NCBI GenBank assembly: GCA_003993805.1
Contig: RSEF01000001.1
Span: 63,484,550 to 63,548,549, forward strand
Length of the DNA stretch: 64,000 nt
Source of the DNA: Himantopus leucocephalus
Lineage: Eukaryota; Chordata; Aves; Charadriiformes; Recurvirostridae
Direction: 5' to 3'
Made by a program: the position numbers and the translations under genes. A model generated the notes under the pieces. It was given only the letters and a program-made list of their open reading frames with translations. It was not told where the DNA came from and ran no database searches. This document shows, one piece after another, positions 13,341 through 26,900 of the stretch. How positions within the stretch are numbered: position 1 is the first letter of the stretch; the number at the start of each line of letters is the position of its first letter.

Positions 13341-16300
13341 GATCTGAGCTACAAACATTTTTGCTGTTTACAAAAGGGATTAGGTTAGCACAGAGAGCAA
13401 ACAGTCGTAGCCTGAAACACACTGGTCTTCACAAACAGGTTAATTGCCTCCGTTAGCTGCAAGTCAGTTGGCTCAAGGTTTCATAAAATGAGTTCAGTGA
13501 AGGCATACCTATTAGAAACCCCGTTCCACTAATAGCCATATACTCACATCTATCCCAATGATTTGGGGGTTACCAGAGTTGAGGGGTATATTTAAGAGAT
13601 TATTTGATGTTTACATGCTGTAGCATTTCTCTGCACATTTCTCTGATGCTTATAACTCACAGTAGGGTTATGGACAGCACAGACTGTTTACCTCGTGGCA
13701 GTTTGCATGGAAGTGTGTACCAGAAATTGTACCAGTTTAGCTTTACCAGGATTATAATTTTTATTTGCTTGGTTTTGCTTTAATATCTACACGTATTAAT
13801 GCATACGAATGCAGAAGGAATCTGGAGCTGCATTGCTATAAGGCTCCTTTCATATCCCTGTAACTACACCCATTTCTAATGAGCAAAACCAAACCAGCCC
13901 TTCAGAAAATAGACCGATCTTTGACAGTTTTATGGAAGTAGGAGGCCTTTGTGCGTGTTTCTGGTGTTTGCTCTTGGTGCTCCAGTGCCGTGATCTTGGA
14001 TCACCACCTGCTGTCTGCTGAAAGAATTCATCCTACATCGCATTTGCTGAACCACATTGCTCCTCATTGAGACGTTGTCCTCAGCTCCCACCCTTCTGCA
14101 AGGTACCCTGTGTGCAGTTACTTACCGTTCCTCTGCTTAGCTTGGAGCTACAAAGTTTGTTAATTAAGTTAAAGCTGCGTAAACTCTTAGAAATGTGTCC
14201 CCATTAGGGATTTTTCACTGGTTTAACTAATTTGTTTTTTAAACAAAACGTGGGACGGGTTTGTAAGCTGTGTTGGCAAAAGCCTGACCTGAGGAACACG
14301 GCACCTGCAAGGACATGACTGGACCTTTGTGGGGCTGAGAATAGGGACCTGAAAGGGGAGCCCAGATGGCTATCCTGTATCCGTCCTGTGCCTTGAGGGC
14401 TTGGGTGCTGATGAATCAGATGTCAACGTTTTGCAAGAGGGGAGCTGCTTTGAATTCCTACCTGATGTGGATGAATGATTTCTATGGGAGCAGAGCAACA
14501 GAATGAACAGAAAACATAGGAATTACTGGTTTTCTTTGAGTTTTCTTTGAACTGTAGGTTACTATATATTGTACTGAAGTTTTTTTTCCTTTTTTTAAGG
14601 AGCATGTGTTAATTACACTGCATTCCAGTTGCACTGAACAGCCTTTCCTAGTTTGGTGAGCTTGGGATGGCAGCTAGTGTGGGTCGATGCATGGCAGCGC
14701 AAATTTATGGAGGGAATTGGTTAACCTGGAACTGGCAAAACTACTCCTGAAGCCAGATGTCCCTCAACCTCCCCTGCTGGAGACAGCTAGTGGTGCCGCA
14801 CTGTGGCTGAGAGAAGTGTCTGTCTGCTCCTGAACATTAGTTCAGATTTATTTCATGCCATCACACAAGTTGAAGATAGCAATAGTTTTTGTGGGGAGCT
14901 GCAGCTGGGCTTTCCTAGTCCTGTGGTGGTATCCTTGCATGTGTTTGGGGACAGTGACTACTCTTGGACGTATCCATCTTGGCCTGTTGTTGCATTTGGG
15001 TCAATGTTTTGGCCCATGAAATTCTCTTAAACAGGCAGGACTGGCAGTGCAGTGAGGTGTGTTGTCAAGACTGGATAGACAAAATACTTTCAGTTGAGGC
15101 TCTCCTCCTATGTACATACTTTCACCAGGAAGTTTGGGGGTTTCTCAGTGTTCTTTGTACCACCTGAGAAGTGGGAAAAGCAGCGTCTCTGACTGCAGGA
15201 TTTTCCGTTGTGGATTAGAAAGTGGAAAGGAGTTCAGATTCTATGTTTGAAGATAAATGGGATTTTTTTTTCCCCTGTGTTAGTTCTTGAAGATATGAAG
15301 TGTTGTGTAAATGTTGAAATTTTGTAGAATAACAGAAGAGGTAGAATCTCCTCTGGGTTTGGAGGGTATCAGTATGCTGTGAAACCTCATCGGGAGTCCT
15401 TTTCTGTAGACACTAGTGGAAACAGAAGAAAAGCAATTCTAAAGTATCAAAGGAAATTAAAATTACCAAAAAAAAAATCAGATGGGATACGTGTACATAA
15501 TCATATCAAGAGAAAAATAACTTGAGATACAGATATTCCGTGGGATGATGAAACCTGGACAAGCATAATGGTGATAGATCTACAGATAACCTGAGACATT
15601 AAATTAAGGATACATTTGTAATAAAAGATAGGATTTTTGCATGTTAGTGTGATTAAGGAGGGTGGGAGGAAGTGACAGTGGTATTACAAACATTTCATTT
15701 TGCACCAGAAATCCCTTATTTGAAAATCTTAGGAAGGTCAGAGAGAAGTAATAAATAAAAGTTACCAGGATATTTTGGGTTGCGTAGTGCAATTAAGCTC
15801 AAAATAAACATGTATTATCAAAACACCACAAGTGACAGAAGAGAGAGAGCATTTTTTGTCCTTCAAACATTTGTAGATAATTGAAGAAGATAGAAAATAT
15901 TTAAAAGGTTGAAATATGTTTAAGCTGGAAAGAACAGTATTAACTGAGGGGTAAAACCACTGAAAATAAGATTATATAAGGTTTATGGGCTGGCGTTTTA
16001 AGTAGTCTGAGAGTGAGATTAAACAAAATGCTGGAGTATGTCCTTCGGGGAGCAGCCCTGCACTGTTGAGAGGACAGAAGAATAGGTTTTGTTTGTGGCT
16101 AATTAGCATTCTCTTCCTTCTGTCTGGGGTACTACGGGCTTGTAAATCTAGCTTGTTCTAAGAAAATACGAAATAGTTTCTGGTACTGCATCTTTCCTGG
16201 GGTTACCCTACCAATTTTTTAAACTTAAAAAAAAAAAAGAAAGAAATCAGTTTCATGCGTAACTCCTATTTCAAACACAAGAAAGGGGCAGACAACGTGG

Positions 16301-18486
16301 GCTACATGGAAGCACACAGACAATTGGACATAATTAAATATTCTATGCAAAAGAGCTTAAAAAAAGAGGCAGGATGTGGACAGAGTGGAGCTGTCATGAC
16401 AGGGGATAAATAGTCCGAGTAGGTGAGCGATGGGGTTGCTGATACCTGGTTTGCCGTGGGATGGCCATCATTCCGCCTCTCCTCCCTCCTGTCTGAAAAA
16501 CTCACCCTGCAGGTCTTGATGATGGTTTAGGTTTAGGAGTCAGAGGCTCCTTGCTTTGAAGCTGAGAATGGCAAAGGAGTGAGCAGAAGTGGAGGGCTGG
16601 TGGAGCTGCCCTCCTTTTGGGGTGCGGGCAGGGGGGAACCCCTGTCCTGCTTTCAGAAAACGTGCTTGGTGGGTGAAAAACCTCCGCAGAGCTGCTAGCA
16701 CGCCATGCGGGGCTGCAATGGCTCGGGGGAGTGCGTGCAAGGAACGGAGCTCTGGGCATTGCTGGCACGCTTGCCTGAATTTCTCGTTCTCAGATAAGAC
16801 TGCGGAGTTTTGTGTTTCTGCAGGCAGCAAGGCTTTACAGCGGCTGGGCTTTAGTTAATGAAACCATGCGTCGTTTGGTGCGGGCCAAGGCTGCAGCTCG
16901 GCTTTGCTAAGTGGTATTGAATGCCCTTCCCTCTCCTTCTCCCCAGCTGTGGGAGCGTGTGGCCACGTGGCCCCCAGGGGAGGCAGACCAGATAGACTTA
17001 TGTCAGAGCAAATTTGGGATTCAGCCAGTGTCTGAATGACCTGGTGCTGGCTGGAGGTGCGCTGCATTTATCACTGTTCCCTTCGCCCGGAAGGGAAAGC
17101 TGCAGGTAGGCTGATAAAGGGACTGAAAGGTTTGTCCAGCTTCACTGGAGGTCCGTCAGCCCCTGCACGCTCTCTGCTGAAAGGCTGCTTGGTAATTCCT
17201 GCTGTGCCTTTCCCATCTGCAGGATAAGGTCTGCTTCTCTTTTACTCCATTGATTTAAGCATGCTGGTGTCAGGATAGGCTCGAGCACCTCTGGCCTTTG
17301 TGGGGGAGGACCCAGGGCTGGAACAGCAGCCAAAATTTAAAATCAGGATTAGTCTGTTGACACACACATAATCAAACAGCCCTCCTATCATAAATCTTTT
17401 CCATGGATTTTTTTCTGCTGTGGCGGTGGAAAGCAGTAGGAGCGGTGCAGCAGCCTGGGCTTCCCAGGGTTGGGTTTCAATGTCACGGCTGTTCTCCTTC
17501 GCCCCAGGTGGCTGAATGCAGCTCGCTGCTCCCCCCTCTGTGAGATCCCTGCAGTGACTGCAGGGCTGCATGCTTTCATGAGTGCTTCGGGTGTTTTTCA
17601 GGCATGGTGGGGTAGGTTTTTTACTGTCTTTGGGGGATATCTTTTGCATGGTCAGCTGCCTGTTTCTGAGTCATCTGGTTGGCGTCAACTACATCTAAAG
17701 CAGTGCTAAAAGCTGCTAAAAAGTCCACTGTCCTAGCATAGAGGTCTCTGTGGGATACCCTAAGCTGAGGTAGGAGTGGGTAATTAATACCTTCTGGGAT
17801 GGTAGTGATGCTCAGGACTGGGGAGAGAGTGAGTGTGCTCCAGGCTTGCATTCTCAACTCAGGTCCCACAGCTCTTTGGTGTCTTCTGCACAGTCAGCAC
17901 AAAGCAAATGGGATATTCCAGTGACTGGTACCTGAGCACCCGTGCTCTGTACTCACTGCAGCTAGAGCAAAGGAGAGGGCTGCTGCACAGATAATTTTTA
18001 AAATGAGTACTCCTTTTCTCTCGCTGTAACACAACAGAGAAGTGTGCTCTGAGCCACACATTGTGCTTGCTTGTGAGCAGAGCCGCCAAGGTATGGTACT
18101 TCTAGACATATTAAAGAACGCTGTTCTTCTGTGCTTCCTACTCCATTCAAATTGCTCGGTGCTTCTTCCTCCTTCTAAAATAATGTCTTACTCTGCGTCA
18201 AGTCTTGTGTAAGATTACAGGGGTATGCAGTTTGCAAGCCACAAAATTTCTTCGCCACCTGGTAACAAGAGAGTTGCCCAAAAAAGATTATGAAAACAGT
18301 GTCACAGCTCAGAGGAGCGAGGCATGCTCTTTTTGACAGAGAAGGTAATAGAAGACTGTGCAATGTTATGGTGGCACTGGGTGGGATATTCACATGAATG
18401 TGTGTGTATATATATAATTTCTCAGGCTGATGTTTTGATCCATCTTCTGTAGTATAAAGCTGTTGTCTCCTTTCCCCTTTCTTCAG

Positions 18487-18711
18487 GGTAACCAGGAGCC
18501 AGCAGCAACTCCTGATGCAATGGTGCAGCCATTCACCACAATCCCATTTCCGCCACCCCCACAGAACGGGATTCCCACAGAGTATGGGGTGCCACACACT
18601 CAGGACTATGCAGGCCAGACCAGCGAGCACAATCTGACGCTCTACGGAAGCACGCAGCCGCATGGAGAGCAGAGCACGAACACGGCCAGCACGCAGAACG
18701 GATCTCTTGCA
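18487..18711 (+). CDS. RBFOX2: RBFOX2 exon A: N-terminal low-complexity region
   Basis: This 225-nt exon (75 codons, phase 0 at both ends) follows CAG at 18484-18486 and precedes donor GTAAGT at 18712. It codes a Gln/Pro/Thr-rich segment beginning GNQEP, with AMVQPFTTIPFPPPPQNG, TEYGVPHTQDY and EHNLTLYGSTQ, and ending NGSLA. This matches the first exon shared by vertebrate RBFOX2 isoforms. The region is disordered and lies upstream of the RRM. The bird sequence appears to differ from the mammalian one mainly in the Thr/Ser/Ala-rich stretches after EP and after GEQS. The native start codon is in an upstream exon. The ATG at 18520-18522 (Met12 of the exon) is an internal methionine. An open frame that runs past the exon on each side is intron read-through. 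Confidence 0.96.
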
Positions 18712-20079
18712 GTAAGTGCAGAAGGGTGCCGAGCCAGGAGAGCAGCACAGTGCTTTGGGAAAAAGCAGCTGTTGATTAGATTGCTGACTGTTTCTTAAGT
18801 ATGCAGCCAATCAGCGGTACACCTGAAAAGGAGAGAATTGCAAACGAAACATGGCTTCTGACCTTGCTTTACTAGGTTCCTGCCCCGCTCCCCTTGTGCG
18901 TGTTCCCCTAGTAAACAGGTGTCTGCAGAGAGCAGTAGTACTTGGGATCATGGTGCATTGTCTGAAGACAGTCCTTTACAAAAGTGTTAATTAACCTTGT
19001 GTTAACTGGTGGGTGGTTCAAATGAATGTGATGGAGGCAAATTCTGGGACGTTGATGGTACAAAGGATTAGGGTGAGCCAATGCATTGTAGGTGTAATCC
19101 CAATGTGGTTTTGTTTTCAGGAAGCTAGCAGAGTAGAAAAATACTTTTCTTTGACTTTCTGAAGATGGCAGGGAGCTCCAGAGGGCAAAGATAGGAGAGG
19201 ATGTCTCAGCTGCTGGGCATCCATTTGCCAAACGAAGATTTTTACCTTCTTATATTTTTTGCTTTCTTCTTCCCGTGGCCTGGAACTGGCACTGGGCAAC
19301 ATGCTGGCAGATTATCCCAGGAAAAGCTTTATCCACCCTTTAAGCCACTTGTTAAGACTTAACTTCCTAATAAAGAGCCTTATGGTGAGAGCCTTTGGTG
19401 CTCAGGGGTGGATTTAATCTGTTAATGCTTTCAGTTTTACTTGTAGTTGGGTGGTTTGGCTCGTAGAGATTATTTTTTCCCCCTGCAAGTATTGAGTGAA
19501 TTCAGTGCCAACAATTGGAAGAACTGATAGTGCCAGCTCAAGTGTGCATGGTTCCTGGCGTGCACCTCTGCTTCTTCTGCAGTGGGCAGTGGCTGCACGG
19601 TTGGCACCGCTGGCTATGACTTTGATAAGGTATCTTTGAGTTCATCCTGGGAACGCCGCAGCTCGAGCATCTTGAAGAAAAAGAGTACAAACCCTGTAAA
19701 GCACATTGATAGTGCGTAAAAGGAACTTCAGGTGCCTTTCTCAGCAAACACAAACATGGATGAGAAAAGATCAGGCTGGAAATAAAACTTAGAGCTGGTA
19801 CAGTGTGCAGAAACGCAAGTCATCATTTTAGTACCAGATTGTCCGATGTCCTTCCAGCCCATAAGATCTGGCTGCCCATCTCCAGCAAACAGCTATCTCG
19901 AGCATTGCCAGTTGGATGGGAAAGCTGGAAATGTGAAATAAAACAGGGCAGTGGTTTTCCCCGTGTATTTTTGCTGTTCCCATCCTTGCCCAGAGCTTAA
20001 GAGCATTTCTTTTTAATGGAAATGATGCGAGCCTTGACCTTGGACGTAAGCTCTTGCCAACCCTCCCGCTCCTCTTCCA

Positions 20080-20290
20080 TATTAGGAGCCATCTCCACGG
20101 CGCTGCAGGGCCGAGCTCTGTGTTTCGTCAACTAATGCCGGCTCCGAGGAGCCCGCAGCGTGCGGGGAGGCTGGCTAGCCTGCAAGGAGGGACTGGGAGC
20201 CCATCTGTGCGGCAGGGAGCGTTGCTGGGAGACTGCTGGGAGGCAGCAGTGTTGTCAGGAGGCTGCGGAGGGAGCCTGACTGGCAGGGGT
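20080..20290. promoter_or_regulatory. CpG-rich patch in intron A-B
   Basis: Ten or more CpG dinucleotides occur in roughly 150 bases (20095-20230), in an intron that is otherwise CpG-poor. The patch lies 1.4 kb downstream of exon A. It could be an intragenic enhancer or a minor promoter; no exon, TATA box or start codon supports a transcript. Confidence 0.25.
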
Positions 20291-23200
20291 TATCCAAGAA
20301 ACAGGCTGTATAACACATAACGCTTGTACTGGCTGTTGGAAACAGGTGGACACGTCTGGTCTGACCATTTCACGTGGTTAAGGGTGTGTGAGCTGAGTGT
20401 GCAGAGTCGGGCTCGCAGACCGTAGCTAGCTGGGAAAGGGTAAGGGTGCAGACGAGTGCGTTGCTGCTGCTTCTGCTGCTATGGCTGGGACTGATCAAAC
20501 CCAGAGGATCCCAGATGGTGGCACATGAAGAAATCCAGGGGGGAGGGGGAAGGCGCCTCAGCCAAGGGTCTTTCACATGCCAGACTTTCACATGCATGGG
20601 GTCCTGGATCTTCTGTGTCCCTTTATCTTTCTGTCTAGGACTCCTTCTGTATAAAGTTATTTTCATTCTGTGGGGTGCCTTTGGGATGTAATTGCTTGTA
20701 AGTTTTCTCCTTCTCAGTGCGCTGATTAATGATGTAGGAACTAGGGGAAGGAAGAAGGCTCAGTAGTTACTCAAGCTAAAACATGCTATTAAAATACACC
20801 AGGGTTGGTTATTTCACCTTGAACACCTACAGCTAACGTCAAGCATCTTGTCCATCACGTATGCTGCTTATTACTTGTTTGACAAATATGTTCAATCCAT
20901 GTGGACTAGGCTGCTGTGCTTTAAGGCACTTTTTCCTTTCACCATTTTGTTGTCTTGCCGAAACAAAAGTCTTCGCGGGTGATACGTGATCCTTCCCTCC
21001 CATTATTGCGACTGACAGGCGCAGCTGCTGTCATGTGTGAAGGCGATACCCCAGACCAAACAGCTGGCAGACTTTTTAACTGAGGACTTGAAGCCTGTGC
21101 TCCCATGGGATGATCCAGAAATTCCTTCAGCCAGACAGATAAGGTCTCTCCTTGTTTTTTAAGAACAAGGCCTGTGCTTGGTCCAGTTGGCAGGACGGAG
21201 CAAGATAACAAAAGGTGCGCTCAGATGGCAGGGATTTCCTGCTTTTCAGGCTGGCAGCGTTTAGGATAATTGCAAAAGTAACAGAGAATATGGGGTGACT
21301 GAAAAGTCCCTCATGGAAAAGGGAATTTCATCTGGTTGGTAAGATGTTATGCAGCAACGTAATGGGGTCTGTAACGGGGTCCCTAACACACTGTGTGGGA
21401 GCACCTTTTCACATAAACTTGGCAGATTCTGGTGGGCAAGTCAGATCGAATGATTTGAGATTGGTGGGGCTGACTTAATAGACAGTGGTCTGGAAGCATG
21501 AGTTCAAACATTAGCAGTGAACTTAAGTAAAATAAACTTTGAGAGTCAAAGTCCGTGCCTTCCTACACAGTCTAAAAGCCATGAGCAAAGGGGCATGACT
21601 GGTTGGTATCATCAGCTAAGGGTGAGCTTCGTTCTGTAGGTCTGAGTGTGGTGGAAAGCATTTCAAGCTCTCGGAGCAAGGGCATGGAAAAGAAATTGGC
21701 ACAATAGGTGGTGTAATACAAACAGCTTAATATTTTGGAATCTTTTTTTATTTTAGGATCAAGCCTCATCTGTGGGGCTTTGTTCCTTGCCTGGCATGTG
21801 GGTCTCCCGGTCTTCATCTCCAAGCATCTGTCCTTTCTCTTGATACTGTCCCAAAGCACAGCTGAAAGACCTGGATTAAAAATAGACTGAGGTACCAGAC
21901 CATATTTGGCCTACTTGGTCTGCCTGTTGCAGCCTGTCTCTTAAACCGTTGACGCTCTGCGTTTCACTTCTTATGGTGCTGGGTCGCCTGGTTTCTTCCC
22001 CCTTCCCCCTTCTAGGTTTACATTAGCGCGCTTATCCCTAATGGAGACACCCTGCACAGATAGCTGCAAGTGGAGATGCTAATTAGGGTGCAGTACCTCT
22101 GGCAGCTGAGCTGATCTAAAGATTCACTGCTGTCAGAAAGGAGAGATCTGGCTCTAAGCGCAAACTCCCACTCCCTTTTACTGGCTCTGGCATTACTTAC
22201 ATGAGCCGCTTTAATTCACTGACCTGGCAGAAAGCTGTCCAATTCTTTTGCTGGGTTAATGAATTAGAGCAGCTCTTGGAGGGAACCAGCAAATGCTGTT
22301 GTTGCAAGGTAAGTGTATGGAGTGCATGGCCAGAAGCCGAGAGCAGTTGTCAGCTCACTGCATCTCCTGCTACTCTACCCGCGGAGGGAAGATTAATCAT
22401 CCACTGAACTAAAAAAGCTTGCTTGATAGTAAATGCAATGCACTTAATACTGTGAGCTGATTATTCAACTCATTTCTCTTGTTAATGTCAGAGGGAAGAA
22501 TTTGTATGTCTGTATAAATTACAGAATGCAGCTGGAGGTACAGAAGTAGAGGAATAAGTTTATGTGAATTACTTCACATGAAAATGGCAGGTGCTGTTGC
22601 CTTGGTGCTATGTTGTCACAAACCAATATAGAGCATTATTTAATTACAGAGCATTGTGTCTCTCGGCTTCTTGATGTGCCATACTGAAACATATTTAACT
22701 CACCTGCTGTACCATAAAGGGATATTGACTTTCTGATTTCTTAAAGGAGACACATCTGGGGGGGGGCACCCCTGTGTATCGTGTTCAGAAGCAAGACAGG
22801 GAAGCTGCTTGGTTGTCTGGCTGTGCCCCATACATCTACCAAGGGTTTGGAAAGAAGGGAGCCAATAGCACCAAGGGTTCCTTAACTGACTTTGTAACAC
22901 ATGGATGATGTTATAATGATGACTTTCCCTTGGGTATTTCTTGCCTAGTCTGAGATTGCAGAATTTTCCTCTGTAATTACTTTTCATCGCTTTAGTAATT
23001 AAAGCAATTGCTCATGTGAGGTATTTCAGGTGAAGAATATGTTTAATGAATATCCTCACTTATCTTTTGATACTGCTGAGCAGGTAGACACGAGGAAGAA
23101 CTAGCTTCAAATAAGTAGCTAGCTGCTGATTGTTTGGCCACCTCAGCTTGGAAATTGCTGTCTTGAGGTAGCAAACTCTGACATTTAACATCAGGAATTT

Positions 23201-23329
23201 GCTTTGATTATGAGGCGGATTATTTTATTATTTTGAGTATGAGGCAGATTATTGTCAGTACTTGCAGACTTGTGTCTAGTGAGGCAGATTTAAAAATTAT
23301 TTTGAAAGAGAAATAGGAAATAAATCAGC

Positions 23330-23930
23330 AAATATCATTACGTTAGAGTATACAGCTGTGGTACTTCTGCATATCTCTCAAAGGTTATAGCAGATCTAGA
23401 AGTAGTACAGGGAAGGATAATAGTGATGATGAAAGGGATGTATCAGGTTCTTTATGAGAAGAAATGAAATCTTCGCTTATGAAAAGAGCTGACAGGAATG
23501 AAGGCATATGATGAGTACATAGAATTTTGAATGGTATGGGAAATAAAATGGGGAACTTTCCTGTTCACTTACTAGGATGCATGCAGGAAATAATCAGGTG
23601 GCATGTATTGAAAAAAACAGGGGTTTGTTTCTTGTTTTTTCCATATGATGAAGAATTTAGCTGTGGAACTCTTGTCCATGGGATTCTTTGGAAGTTGAGA
23701 GTATAAACAGGCTCAAAATAACTCATTAAACCGTTTCACGGGTGATAAATTCACAGCCAGTGACCAGCTACAAAGATGTGAACTGGCTCAGTTTGCTGGA
23801 GGCTGGGAGACTCCACTGGAGAAACATCACCAAACGTTTGGCCTGTTCTTATGTTCTTCCACAGATGCTTTATTTGGCTGCTGTCAGAAAGACGATAGTG
23901 GGTTGGATGGATGTTAGTCTGTCAGTGTGT
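23330..23930 (+). mobile_element. Ancient CR1/L3-like LINE 3' end
   Basis: The sequence follows, with many mutations, the landmarks of the old reptile/mammal L3-CR1 3' region. These are a TGTGGAACTC block (23662-23671) followed by GATAAATTCA (23743-23752), then CCTGTTCTTATGTTCTT near 23841-23857, and a final CTGTCAGAAAGACGATAGTGG-like block near 23880-23900 corresponding to the family's 'acaggatactgggctagatgg' segment. The coding part is destroyed. Orientation is plus. Boundaries are approximate. Confidence 0.6.
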
Positions 23931-26900
23931 GGCTGCTGTTCTGCCACTGTCAGTGGAGTGGTCTCGGGGTGACCGCTAGCTCGGGAAGTCTTGCTACCTC
24001 CTTCACCTTGTCAGGGCATCCCTGTTTTGTGAGGAATAGGCTGGAACTGTTCACGAAGGGTTTGGCATCATGACCAGCAGAGCAGGCCTTTCAGGGGGCT
24101 TCATTTCACCACTTCATTAAAAGAAAAATCAAAACAAACAAACAAAAAAACACACCAAAGAATCCTAGGGAAAAATACTGCTCAGAGAAACAAAGTAATT
24201 TTAAACATCACTACATGGAAAATATTACCTCACACATCAGAGATGTCTTTGTTGTGCAGGATAGGTAGCAAAGCTTCCTATGTACTTTCCTATGTCAGGT
24301 TTGTGTTCTGACTTCAGGTGGGGTATATCTTTCTTTAATGAGGAAAGTGAACAAAATGACGTAAGCTTCAGTGTGTCTGAAAACAGGTAACTAACAATCA
24401 GAAAAAATATGCCATGAGTTAATGGAACTACAAAGTTCAAAGCCTAGCAGAAGTTATTTTGTATGTCCTTAGTGATTTTTTTTTTTTTTGGTGTCTGGTT
24501 TTGGCATAGGAAGTACTTGGGCATGTTGTTAGTTGTCCCTGTAGTGTATCCCAGTTTTTTTTTCAATATGACACTGCTGGCATCTCTAAAAAATCAAGTA
24601 CATGGATATAATTCTAAAATTACATTTACTGCTGTTGAAAGGTGATTATTAGCCCTGCAGTCTTCTGTCCGCTAAATAAGCGTAGTCTAAGCAGCAGAAG
24701 TTTCCATGCCCTTTGCTCTTGGATGTGTAGGACCTACTCTGGTAAAGTGTGGTGGGGCAGGAGAGGGATTTCGTCTCTAGTGCCTAATTCTTCACTCGCT
24801 TTTCCACCAAACCTGCTCAGTGGATATCTATTCCTTGGTGGGTGACTGGTTGTTTTGATGCAGGTTCTTCATGAGGAGTTGCAGAGATCTTCCCACGTTG
24901 TCTGCACTCTCTTTTGCAGTGGGAAGATTGCCTTCTGCCAGTCATAGCTTTCAGTCTTTGTCTCCACACAGTTCCTCAAGCTCTTGATCCAAACAAGTGG
25001 AATGAGCACAGTCTGTCTCCCAGATTTTGTAAGCCACCCAAGTCCCCTTTTAAATATAGTTATTAGTTACAGTTTGTATTTTGTAAATATTTTCTTTGCA
25101 GTGATTTATGGCTCTTAACCTCCTCATTATGATTCACAACATTTTGGACCGCCAGCTTCCTGAGGGAGAGGACAGGGGGTTGTTTTTTGCTTTTCTATAA
25201 CTTGGACCTGAAGCGGTTCCAGTTCTAGAAGCAAGTGGGAGATGAAAACAGAATGTGCTGGGTATTAATAGTCCGTGTGCTGGCCTGTCACATTGGTGTT
25301 GCCTGGCTGGTCGGGGAGGTAGCCTTCTGTCTGGCCATGCAGATGGAGATCTGCTCGGAGCTCAGGTGGCGCTGGGGCCCCTGCCTCCCTCCCGCTGAGG
25401 AGAAGTCCTCAGCAGTTGCTTGTTCACCAGCTGCTTTAGGATAGAAGAGTCTAGTCACGAAGCAGGAAGATGGTTGTAGAGCTGCCCCCAAACCTTTCAG
25501 AACACCCTCGTGTTGCTAGGTGTCCTTCTCCCCTTATATGTGCACTTGTATACATCCATGCTTCTCTTTGCAGCTGCCTCTTCTTGCTTAGGGTTTCCTT
25601 ACTGCTGGCAGGTGTAACAGAGGAGCTGACACGGGGGCACAGGCAGCAAGTAGTTAAAAGTGAAGCACACATTGCACGTGTCCTGAACTCTGATGCATTT
25701 CTCAGTGACCTTGAGCAGAACTCAAAGCCTGCGTGTGCAGGCATGAATGACATTACCACCTCTAACTATATGTTACGCAGACTATGCTGAGGAGGGAAGG
25801 TGGATCCAATACTGTGTTCAAATGCAGGATCTGTGCCGCAGCATGTCTCTGTGTTGCCTGATGACGGGCATTGAGACCTAGGGAACATGTATTCGCTCCC
25901 TTCTGAGCTGAATCGCTGTCTGCAGTGAAGAGAGAGGGCCAGTTCTTTGCTGCGAAGTGTTGATGTGAGGCCAGAAGGAAGGAGCTGAAACTCAGTGTGG
26001 GGAAGGAGTAAGGGTGGGCACTTGGTGAAATGCGGGCTTTTATCATCTGGCTTGGTGAGGGTAGTGCTGTTGCCAGTCTCCATTATGTGCTGCCTGAGAA
26101 CAGGCTCCAGGCCCTTCCTTTCATCTCCTTCCTAATGAATTAAGACAAGGAATAACTATAAAAGGAAAAAAAAACCAACCCAAGATCTGAGGAGAGTATT
26201 TCTTTCATTTGTGTTCTAGCTGAATGTGTGGCAGTAGACAAATGTATTGAGCTAATGTTATAGTGGCTGAAAGTTCAAATCTTACCTTAGGGCCATGGAC
26301 AATAGAAATGAGGGAGCTACAGCATCCAGAGAGAGAAGGTATTTAATGTTAAACTACTGCTGAAAAATCAGGATATGTAAAAGCCTGAAAAGCATTTGGG
26401 GACTCTTAGTGTCAAAAAGGTAAGAGTGGACTGAGATCCCCTGTTCCTTCTATTATTGTTTCTCCTCTTTGAAGCCTTTGTCTTACTGTACACTTCACAC
26501 GCGCTGCAAAATAACTCCTGTGTGGCGGCAGCACTCTGCCATGTGCAGGAACAGCTGTGAGTGTTTTTGAGCAGGCCACTGTACATGATATATCGCACCC
26601 TTGGTAAGAAAGGAGTTCTGCCCTCTGCCTGCAAACAAATGGATGGGAAAGGAGTGCAAATGACCTCCTGGCTTCCTCCCCTGTGGAAGCAGTAGATCCA
26701 ATCCTGTGCAACCTATATTTGAATTCAAAGACTAAAACATTTTTGTTGTCCCTGTTCAGAATCTGTGCCTTTCCTCATTCAGCCTGCAGAAGATGCACTA
26801 GCGTGTGTGTTTGAAGATGCAGCTGTGTGCATGGGTGTTTGCCCGAATGCCAGTTCCATGCAAAGCCGTAGAAAACATGGGATTTGGCAAATTGCACTAG

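Larger units (their letters stand above)
1..18486 (+). other. RBFOX2: RBFOX2 5' intron (upstream of first shared coding exon)
   Basis: This stretch ends in a good acceptor, a pyrimidine-rich tract followed by CAG at 18484-18486, just before exon A. I looked for the known vertebrate RBFOX2 alternative N-termini (a short form beginning MEKKKMVTQ and a longer form whose last residues are FPARDSQ) and saw neither in any frame. The region is therefore read as intron downstream of alternative first exons that lie to the left, although an unrecognised non-coding first exon cannot be excluded. Open frames on both strands are short, mutually overlapping and show no known domain. Contents worth noting are GC/CpG-rich patches near 6.15-6.27, 12.56-13.34 and 16.58-16.83 kb, an (ATT)n run at 13.07 kb and an 18-T tract next to an N at 11.54 kb. 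Confidence 0.75.

Noticed and set aside
18463..18798. 111-codon plus-strand open frame with its own ATG covering exon A
   Set aside because: It reads through both splice sites; only 18487-18711 is the RBFOX2 exon.
18175..18810. 211-codon minus-strand open frame over exon A
   Set aside because: It is the antisense shadow of the RBFOX2 coding exon and its flanks, with no family resemblance of its own.
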